Origin: CAZDDW01 sp964480695
Lineage (GTDB): Bacteria; Patescibacteriota; Patescibacteriia; UBA9934; CAZDDW01
Assembly: GCA_964480695.1 (NCBI GenBank)
Contig: CAYZPO010000020.1
Location: 1 to 16,729 of the forward strand
Direction: 5' to 3'
DNA length: 16,729 nucleotides
Numbering within the stretch: position 1 is the stretch's first letter; each line of letters begins with the position of its first letter. The notes beneath the pieces are model-generated. The model saw nothing but the letters and a program-made list of their open reading frames with translations. It made no database searches and was not told the origin of the DNA. A program made the translations under genes and the position numbers. Below are positions 7,554-12,449 of the stretch, in pieces.

Positions 7554-8530
7554 AGATTTTGAACAATAACGATTCGATCAAGACCGGCCAGGTCTTGTTT
7601 TATTTTTGGTTTAGCAGACGGGAAGTAGTGTTTGATCAAGGTTTTGATCGCTTCGGTTTGGTGGGGGTCGATCTCGATTACAGTTGTCAGTTTACAGTTG
7701 TCAGTTAGCAGTTGGCGGTTTTCTGATAGTTCGCGGAACAGTTTCCAGTAGGCGTCTAGACCATCGGCTCCGGCTTCAAGGGCTTGGCGTGGCTCCCATT
7801 CTTTGAGCTCGATCTGAGCTTTTTCCCACTGCTCCGTGGTCAGGTATGGCAGGTTGGCACAGATGATTATGTGGTCGGGTAAAGCTTCTCCGACACTTTT
7901 TAGTTTTTTAAATAATTTGACCAAGGGCCGCAAAGTGTCACCGACCTGAAAGTCAATCAGATCAGTCACATTGTGTTTTTCAGCATTTTGTCGAGCCACA
8001 GCCAGGGCCTCAGAGCTAATATCCGTGGCAATTACTGGGAGCTTAGTCTCGGCGGCTAGAGTTATCGCAATGGCTCCTGAGCCGGTGCCGATGTCAGCGA
8101 ACCAAATATTCTTCTCAGCCATCTCTGATGGCGTCTGACCTTCAGACCGGATCAGAGATCCGTTAGAAGATTTTTCTAAGCCATCTTTGATGGCGTTCTC
8201 AACCAAAAGCTCAGTCTCAGGTCGCGGGTTCAGCACAAAGCGGTTGACCTTGAAGTCGCGTTTGTAAAATTCTTTCTTCCCAACAATATTGGCCACTGGC
8301 TCGTGAGCCAAACGACGTTTGACCATTTTACGGAATTGATCAGATTTTTCATCAGGAATCTCATCATTCAGATGTCCGAATAAAAAAGTTTTATTTTCTC
8401 CAACAACATGAGCGAGCAAGATTTCAGCATCAAGCATAGGCGAGTCCAAACGGTCGCCAGTGAAAGCATCAATATCGTGATGTCCTTTAAGTTTTGTGTT
8501 GGCCCATTCTAGGGCTTCAAGAATAGTCAT
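7550..8530 (-). CDS. prmC: Peptide chain release factor N5-glutamine methyltransferase PrmC (HemK)
   Basis: Methylates the glutamine of the GGQ motif of release factors using S-adenosylmethionine. Start at 8530 (MTILEALEWANTKL) matches the family N-terminus. An upstream in-frame ATG at 8590 would run through the terminator of the preceding gene. Seen in 326 aa: the N-terminal helical factor-binding domain, NPRPETELLVE (101-111), SAM motif I DIGTGSG (146-152), acidic ATD (168-170), and NLPY (226-229) where the classical motif is NPPY. The family is usually about 280 aa. The excess comes largely from two in-frame repeat-derived segments: residues 113-138 (five abutting hairpins) and 270-284 (14-nt tandem repeat). 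Both lie outside the catalytic motifs. Its substrate RF1 is encoded at 12450-13505. Confidence 0.93.
   Translation of the reverse strand: MTILEALEWANTKLKGHHDIDAFTGDRLDSPMLDAEILLAHVVGENKTFLFGHLNDEIPDEKSDQFRKMVKRRLAHEPVANIVGKKEFYKRDFKVNRFVLNPRPETELLVENAIKDGLEKSSNGSLIRSEGQTPSEMAEKNIWFADIGTGSGAIAITLAAETKLPVIATDISSEALAVARQNAEKHNVTDLIDFQVGDTLRPLVKLFKKLKSVGEALPDHIIICANLPYLTTEQWEKAQIELKEWEPRQALEAGADGLDAYWKLFRELSENRQLLTDNCKLTTVIEIDPHQTEAIKTLIKHYFPSAKPKIKQDLAGLDRIVIVQNL
7680..7721. repeat. 14-nt tandem triplicate inside prmC
   Basis: Three consecutive 14-nt units: ACAGTTGTCAGTTT (7680-7693), ACAGTTGTCAGTTA (7694-7707) and GCAGTTGGCGGTTT (7708-7721). Units 1 and 2 differ at one base and unit 3 is diverged. 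Total 42 nt keeps the prmC frame and encodes residues about 270-284, between the GLDAYWKLFREL helix and the VIEID strand. Confidence 0.85.
8118..8194. repeat. Train of five directly abutting hairpins inside prmC
   Basis: Five perfect inverted repeats with no spacer between them. GCCATC-TCT-GATGGC (8118-8132), GTCTGA-CCT-TCAGAC (8133-8147), CGGATC-AGA-GATCCG (8148-8162), TTAGAA-GATTT-TTCTAA (8163-8179) and GCCATC-TTT-GATGGC (8180-8194). Each stem is 6 bp; loops are 3, 3, 3, 5 and 3 nt. The first and last units differ at one base. The element stays in frame and encodes prmC residues 113-138. Confidence 0.9.
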
Positions 8531-8538
8531 AGGGACAT

Positions 8539-8578
8539 TAAAACATGAAACGCCCGAGCCGGGAAGGCTGGTCGGGCG
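8539..8578 (-). terminator. Terminator of the 451-aa gene
   Basis: On minus, CGCCCGA (8578-8572) pairs with TCGGGCG (8557-8551), followed by TTTCATGTTTTAA. It lies between the stop of the 451-aa gene and the prmC start, so prmC would depend on read-through or on an unseen promoter. The stem and 3' flank resemble the terminator at 10053-10081. Confidence 0.6.
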
Positions 8579-8589
8579 CGAAGGGGACA

Positions 8590-9945
8590 TTAAGGTTTCA
8601 TAGCTCGCAGCTGATCCAGTACGGACTGTGCTGCTGGATCTTCGCTTGAGGTGTGCAGAGAATATGTCTGACCCACGGTGTGGGCTTGGACCACCCCAGC
8701 TCTGACCAGAGCGTCAAGGGCTGAGCGAAGATTGGCTTTGCTGCTCCTGCGCCGGCCTCTAGTGAACGCGTGCAAACCATCCAGGCTGGCACGGTTGTTG
8801 CCGCGGAAGGAGCTGGATCGTCCAGGACGAAGCAGACCATGTACCAGAGCCGCTTGAGCCAGCTCAACCTCTGTACTGCCCAGGTGTTCAGTGATCCCGG
8901 ACAGATCCAGATCAAGGTGCATCTGCCCTAGATCGCGGTGTTGGACCTCGGTCGTTGTTGCTGTTTCAACCGACTCCTCAGGCTCGTCGCCTGTGATCAT
9001 TGGGCGTTTGTGAGCACCACGTTCTTGAAGTGCCTGTGATCTGTTTGGGGTAGGCCTGGATATCACCGAGGGTGATGTCGAAGGAGTCCGGGGAGACGGT
9101 GGAACATAGCCGACACCAGGTCGATGGTGTGGAACGTAACGCAGAAGACTCAGTTCCCGTGGGTTGTCATCACGGAAGTGAACTAGGAGTTCGATCAGCT
9201 CGGCCTTGGTGCGTGAGGTAACGATTGAGGGCTGTCGACGGAAGGCATCCAGGATTCGTTGGTCAACCAGTTGTCGATCCAACATCAGCTCGCCGAGAAG
9301 GTCTAGATTATCGCGGCCGCAACGTGCCAGGAACTGATCTAGTAACCGGATCGGGATTTTGCGTCTGGTGAAGGCAGTACTGGCGTACCATAGATTTGGT
9401 ACACTTCGGATTCCCAGTTCATGGTAGTAACCCATGAAGATGTCAGCCAGTTCGACCATGGTACCCGGTTGAGCAAAGAGGGGCAGCCAACCGCCTGGAT
9501 TCGTTAAGAGGTCGAACAGGTCCATTGGGAAGCAGGCGTAGAAGTAATCAATGGCTTCAGCTGAGACTTGATCTTCAACCGGGAATGATAGCTGCATCCG
9601 CCGAGCGATTTGCAGATTCTGAGAAACGCTAAGGCCAACAACGGAGAACTTGCTCAGGGCCATGAAGTGTCTGACTAGACCCTGGTTATTAATCTTGCCT
9701 TTCGTGACCTTGATGATTTCTCGGAGCAAGGTCAGATACACCTGGCTGAAGTTGCCTTGCGGACGCTGTGTCTGCCGGTGGATAGCCTCGGCATCGATTA
9801 TTTTAGCCAGCTCATAGGCCCAGAAACCATCAATTTGCAACACGCTCATAAAGGCGACTGAGAGCTGAATGGTTGTGGTCTCGCGGTCGGAATATCCCTG
9901 GACGTATCGGTACATCCGCTCGGCAGGGTTTAGGGTCTTTGCCAT
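8590..9945 (-). CDS. Unassigned 451-aa protein, possibly with a C-terminal winged-helix-like segment
   Basis: I do not recognise this family. Start at 9945 is set by the strong ribosome site AGAGGAGG (MAKTLNPAERMYRYV). Residues 1 to about 275 appear all-helical and soluble, without signal peptide or membrane segment. A Pro/Ser/Thr-rich linker follows (about 275-340, with VPPSPRTPSTSPSV). The C-terminal third contains an Arg/Ser-rich stretch (FTRGRRRSSKANLRSALDAL) and a helix-turn-wing-like run (LRSALDALVRAGVVQAHTVGQTYSLH), which hints at DNA or RNA binding. That is inference only. GC is above that of prmC. It has a consensus promoter (10045-10017), an operator-like dyad in its leader, and a terminator, so it is a self-contained unit placed between prfA and prmC. 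Confidence 0.8.
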   Translation of the reverse strand: MAKTLNPAERMYRYVQGYSDRETTTIQLSVAFMSVLQIDGFWAYELAKIIDAEAIHRQTQRPQGNFSQVYLTLLREIIKVTKGKINNQGLVRHFMALSKFSVVGLSVSQNLQIARRMQLSFPVEDQVSAEAIDYFYACFPMDLFDLLTNPGGWLPLFAQPGTMVELADIFMGYYHELGIRSVPNLWYASTAFTRRKIPIRLLDQFLARCGRDNLDLLGELMLDRQLVDQRILDAFRRQPSIVTSRTKAELIELLVHFRDDNPRELSLLRYVPHHRPGVGYVPPSPRTPSTSPSVISRPTPNRSQALQERGAHKRPMITGDEPEESVETATTTEVQHRDLGQMHLDLDLSGITEHLGSTEVELAQAALVHGLLRPGRSSSFRGNNRASLDGLHAFTRGRRRSSKANLRSALDALVRAGVVQAHTVGQTYSLHTSSEDPAAQSVLDQLRAMKP

Positions 9946-9981
9946 TGGCCAGCCTCCTCTGCTTTAGCTGAAACATTATGT

Positions 9982-9997
9982 CAATTAACGTTGATTG
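9982..9997. promoter_or_regulatory. Operator-like dyad in the leader of the 451-aa gene
   Basis: CAATTAACGTTGATTG is a 16-nt palindrome with one mismatched pair, centred on AACGTT. It lies about 13-28 nt downstream of the predicted transcription start at about 10010, a position where repressors often bind. Confidence 0.35.
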
Positions 9998-10016
9998 TGA
10001 TAGAACTTGGTCATGC

Positions 10017-10045
10017 AGTATAAGCTTGGGACTGATTTTTGTCAA
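10017..10045 (-). promoter_or_regulatory. Consensus promoter of the 451-aa gene
   Basis: TTGACA (10045-10040), a 17-nt spacer, then TATACT (10022-10017) on minus. Start is predicted near 10010, giving a leader of about 65 nt with a dyad and a strong ribosome site. The -35 starts 8 nt after the terminator hairpin of the upstream RNA unit. Confidence 0.8.
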
Positions 10046-10324
10046 TTTGAAACGCCCGAGACGAAAGGTCGGTCTCGGGCGCAGGGGGAAGGTACGGGTG
10101 TCTCCCGTCTGGCAAGGGGCGCGGGGACGCCGGCCAGGAGGGCGTGCCACCCGTACCTTATTCGAGTGCCTTGCCCGGCAGCGGCCGGGCTTACGGCACG
10201 AGTCAAGGTGCTTTTGTCCTCTAGTTGCCGGCCGCACAATCTGCTCGGCGGTTTTTTGGGGGGAGGGGGTGGGCCGCCATTCCTTTGTGGGGAAGTGCAG
10301 GGAGTACGGCCGGCAACTCGAGGT
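10045..10324 (-). ncRNA. Candidate structured non-coding RNA, about 280 nt, family not recognised
   Basis: A self-contained transcription unit: consensus promoter (10359-10331), structured body, terminator (10081-10053). No convincing reading frame fills it. Stems: a 17-bp closing stem with one mismatch (10307-10323 with 10218-10234). Inside it, GGCGG/CCGCC (10247-10251 with 10274-10278) closes a 22-nt loop that reads CCCACCCCCUCCCCCC then AAAAAA in the RNA. Next comes a 7-bp hairpin with a 4-nt loop (10173-10190) inside a GTGCC/GGCAC stem (10166-10170 with 10195-10199). A 12-bp perfect stem follows (10089-10100 with 10148-10159), enclosing CTGGC/GCCAG and GGCG/CGCC stems. I looked for the hallmarks of RNase P RNA, tmRNA, SRP RNA and 6S RNA and found none convincing. 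GC is far above the window average and similar to the adjacent secreted-protein gene. Confidence 0.7.
10053..10081 (-). terminator. Terminator of the structured RNA
   Basis: CGCCCGAGAC (10053-10062) and GTCTCGGGCG (10072-10081) form a perfect 10-bp stem with a 9-nt loop. On minus it is followed by TTTCAAATTGACAAAAATC. The tail is interrupted, so termination may be imperfect. Confidence 0.7.
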
Positions 10325-10330
10325 GACACA

Positions 10331-10359
10331 AAGATAGCACAGCCCTCTGAGGCTGTCAA
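10331..10359 (-). promoter_or_regulatory. Consensus promoter of the structured RNA
   Basis: TTGACA (10359-10354), 17-nt spacer, TATCTT (10336-10331) on minus, followed by TGTGTCACCTCGAG. Start is predicted at 10327-10324, right at the base of the 17-bp closing stem. Confidence 0.8.
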
Positions 10360-10374
10360 CCCCTTAAACGTCAT

Positions 10375-10403
10375 CGAGGCCCCAACCAGCGGAAGGGGCC
10401 TCG
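10375..10403 (-). terminator. Terminator-like hairpin after the secreted-protein gene
   Basis: CGAGGCCCC (10375-10383) pairs perfectly with GGGGCCTCG (10395-10403), loop 11 nt. On minus it is followed by ATGACGTTTAAGG, a poor T-tract. It lies about 50 nt past the stop of the 348-aa gene and 15 nt before the RNA promoter. Confidence 0.55.
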
Positions 10404-10453
10404 AGAAGAGGAAAGAGCGGGGGTTGTTGACGCGGATCTGCGTCGAAGGTAGG

Positions 10454-11500
10454 TCAGTCGGTGGAGAGCTGGGCCACGGTCGTGTCCTGCCGGATCGTGA
10501 AGGTGTATCCAGCAGCAACGGCGATGGACTCGTTGCCCACGGTGACCCGATAGGCTACGGCCGTATCTTCTTCGTCCGGCTGGTCGCTGACCACCTGGCA
10601 TTCGGGCTCGCTCACCAGCTGGCTGGTTCCCGTGCTCTTGCACAGGACGTGTTCACCGGAGTTGCACTCCAGACCGTGCTGGTATCCGGCCACGGCCGGC
10701 CCGTGCCACTCGACCTGGCAAGGCGATGAGGCCGTGGTGGCAATACCCATTCCGGTCAACGGGTGGGTCACACACTCGGTCTGATCCGGACCCAGGATGG
10801 TGACCTGTTCGCCGGAACGAACCCAGACGTGGTTGCCTGAGACCGTTCGAGCCGGGGCCGTGGGTACGGAGACACTCGAACACAGGTTGTCCTCCCTGTG
10901 GCTCCTGGAGGAGTAAGGGGAACGCCATCCGGAGGACGTCGCCAGTTCGTATCGACCCGAGCGAACGGGCTCATCACACGCTGGTGGATTCCGGCTGACC
11001 AGCACTTTGTCTCCGACGCGGATCTTGCCATAACCCTGGAGGGTCATCAGCGATGACTCGGCCACGGCCTGGCGTACGAACTGGGTCTCGCCGCTCTCGA
11101 TCCGGACGATCGAGTTGAGCGAGTCGTCCACGTAGTACGGCTGGCGTCCGCTGATTCGCACGTTGGAAACGCGGACCTGGCCCGGGTGTACGAGCACGGT
11201 GGCTCGGTAGCGCTGGGCCACCTGGACGCAGCGGTCGTAGCCCTGGATCGTGGCGATCCGGATGTCCGTGGGTACGCCGTCGAGGTCGACCATCAGGTCG
11301 TAGTCGCTGATGTTGACGACCTCCTCGTCGTAGAGCCAGAACTCGAAGACGAGCGTGGCTGCCTCGTGCGGGGCGAGCTGGTAGGCGGTCAGGCCGTTGC
11401 GGACCGGACCGTCGTTCTCGCCGGCCAGGGCCGGGGTGAAGGGGATCGCCATGGTCAGGACCAGGACGAGCGAGAGGATACAGGTGATGTGTCGGTTCAT
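10454..11500 (-). CDS. Secreted protein of unknown function with signal peptide, GC-rich
   Basis: Start chosen at 11500: the product then begins with a textbook signal peptide (MNRHITCILSLVLVLTMAIP, cleavage after A-L-A at 24-26). An AGGAG and a GAGAG precede the ATG. The longer open frame upstream (to 11710) crosses the promoter and is not coding. The mature part (about 322 aa) looks beta-rich, with alternating Val, Arg and Thr, many Pro/Gly turns and at least eight cysteines (for example near CVTHP, SPCQVEW, LECNSG, LCKST), compatible with disulfide-bonded extracellular domains. I recognise no enzyme motif. Codons end mostly in G or C, unlike the flanking nucleotidyltransferase, which points to transfer or a distinct gene class. 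It has its own consensus promoter and a hairpin downstream. Confidence 0.82.
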   Translation of the reverse strand: MNRHITCILSLVLVLTMAIPFTPALAGENDGPVRNGLTAYQLAPHEAATLVFEFWLYDEEVVNISDYDLMVDLDGVPTDIRIATIQGYDRCVQVAQRYRATVLVHPGQVRVSNVRISGRQPYYVDDSLNSIVRIESGETQFVRQAVAESSLMTLQGYGKIRVGDKVLVSRNPPACDEPVRSGRYELATSSGWRSPYSSRSHREDNLCSSVSVPTAPARTVSGNHVWVRSGEQVTILGPDQTECVTHPLTGMGIATTASSPCQVEWHGPAVAGYQHGLECNSGEHVLCKSTGTSQLVSEPECQVVSDQPDEEDTAVAYRVTVGNESIAVAAGYTFTIRQDTTVAQLSTD

Positions 11501-11568
11501 GAGCTCTCTATCTCCTGAGAAAGACACCCCAAAATGAGTGTGTCCGGGGATTGTCTTGATCAAAGACC

Positions 11569-11605
11569 AAGGGGCTATAATAGCCCCTTTTGTCTTAGTT
11601 GTCAA
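11569..11605 (-). promoter_or_regulatory. Consensus promoter of the secreted-protein gene with a dyad over the -10
   Basis: TTGACA (11605-11600), 17-nt spacer, TATTAT (11582-11577) on minus. AAGGGGCTA (11569-11577) and TAGCCCCTT (11581-11589) form a 9-bp inverted repeat with a 3-nt loop that straddles the -10. Start near 11570 gives a leader of about 70 nt. The -35 begins 2 nt after the stop of the nucleotidyltransferase gene. Confidence 0.8.
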
Positions 11606-11606
11606 G

Positions 11607-12284
11607 CTATTTAAGCTTATCTTGAGCAGTTTTAAGCTCGGTTTCGGTGCCGATCGGGAGCCAGAATTGAGCTTGTTCAACCATGATCGGATATTGTTTA
11701 GACATCTCAATCATGGTGTGAGGAAGTGAGTATTCGATTTTGTCGTGAACCGTTATCTCGGCCAAAGGCTGGTCAAAGAAACGCGGGTCAAGCACGTACG
11801 CTCCAGTGTTGCGGAGGATTGGCTTGTCATCCAAGATGTCAGATTTGATGCCAGTCATGCGACCATCTTGATTGATCTGAATCGAGCTTGGGGCTGGGCC
11901 GGTTGTTTCAGAGACCAGAATTCCGAGCGGGTGTGAGATCAAACGCGTTAGATCTGATTTATCATAAAGATCATCGCCGTTCACAACCAGGAACTTGTCC
12001 TGCAATCGATCTCGGAGCAGATGCAGGGCTGCACCAGTTCCGTTCAGCTCTGCTTGTTCGACATATGAAATCGGAATACCGTTCCAAGATTCGTCTAGGT
12101 GCTCGATAATTTGTTCTTTAAGATGTCCAACCACAATGATAATCTCGTTAACCGCGTCAGGTAGCGCTTCCAAAATATGAACAATGATCGGCTTGTCACC
12201 GACCTTGATCATGGTTTTGGGAGTTGTTTCAGTGTGTGGACGTAGGCGTAAACCTTGCCCAGCAGCGAGGATTACGGTTTGCAT
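11607..12284 (-). CDS. Sugar-phosphate nucleotidyltransferase
   Basis: Transfers a nucleotidyl group from an NTP to a sugar 1-phosphate, in the cytoplasm. Seen in 225 aa: the N-terminal Rossmann-like nucleotide-binding signature LAAGQGLRLRPHTETTPKTM (6-25) with Lys23, the QAELNGTGAAL segment (77-87), and the metal-binding GDD (Asp104, Asp105) in FLVVNGDDLYD. The short length means only the catalytic domain is present, without the left-handed beta-helix acyltransferase domain of GlmU. The exact sugar and nucleotide (glucose/UTP, dTTP or mannose/GTP) cannot be told from this sequence. It lies downstream of prfA across a 165-nt gap filled by the repeat array, which would form its leader. Confidence 0.85.
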   Translation of the reverse strand: MQTVILAAGQGLRLRPHTETTPKTMIKVGDKPIIVHILEALPDAVNEIIIVVGHLKEQIIEHLDESWNGIPISYVEQAELNGTGAALHLLRDRLQDKFLVVNGDDLYDKSDLTRLISHPLGILVSETTGPAPSSIQINQDGRMTGIKSDILDDKPILRNTGAYVLDPRFFDQPLAEITVHDKIEYSLPHTMIEMSKQYPIMVEQAQFWLPIGTETELKTAQDKLK

Positions 12285-12294
12285 AGGAATAGAA

Positions 12295-12448
12295 ATTGTT
12301 AGCAGAATATCAGTATTGTTAGCTGGCGACAGGAATTGTTGGCTGAGGGCACCATTGTTAGTTCAGAGCATAGATCGTTAGTCAACAATGGTGATATTCT
12401 GCCAACAATGGTGCTCTGGACTAACAATCCTGTTTCCAAGCCAACAAT
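12295..12448. repeat. Nine-copy 9-nt motif array with about 20-nt period, half in each orientation
   Basis: The motif ATTGTTRGY occurs forward at 12295, 12315, 12335, 12354 and (as ATCGTTAGT) 12374, steps of 20, 20, 19 and 20. Its complement RYYAACAAT occurs at 12381, 12401, 12420 and 12440, steps of 20, 19 and 20. The spacers are 10-11 nt and are related across the inversion: 12295-12312 pairs with 12392-12409 at 17 of 18 positions, 12354-12369 with 12413-12428 at 15 of 16, and 12334-12344 with 12439-12449 perfectly. It fills the gap between prfA (stop at 12450) and the nucleotidyltransferase start (12284). Confidence 0.88.
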
Positions 12449-12449
12449 T

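Noticed and set aside
8530..8590. Longer prmC start at 8590 (TAATG overlap with the 451-aa gene)
   Set aside because: The 20 extra residues would be encoded by the terminator hairpin and are not PrmC-like, whereas MTILEALEWA at 8530 matches the family start.
9979..9984. Second TTGACA upstream of the 451-aa gene
   Set aside because: No acceptable -10 at 16-18 nt (CAGAGG, which is the ribosome site region).
10045..10324. Assignment as RNase P RNA, tmRNA, SRP RNA or 6S RNA
   Set aside because: AGAGGAC and CCGTAAG fragments recall RNase P or other RNAs by chance, but the conserved cores, end sequences and overall fold do not match by eye.
10042..10518. 158-aa minus-strand open frame over the RNA
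   Set aside because: It spans the RNA promoter, both terminators and the end of the secreted-protein gene. No ribosome site or family features; open only because of high GC.
10007..10729. 240-aa plus-strand open frame through the RNA and the end of the secreted-protein gene
   Set aside because: It crosses promoter and terminator hairpins, overlaps a convincing minus-strand gene, and its composition follows the GC-rich DNA rather than a protein.
12295..12448. CRISPR-like array
   Set aside because: Units are only 9 nt, spacers 10-11 nt and related to each other, and orientation flips midway. No cas gene is nearby.
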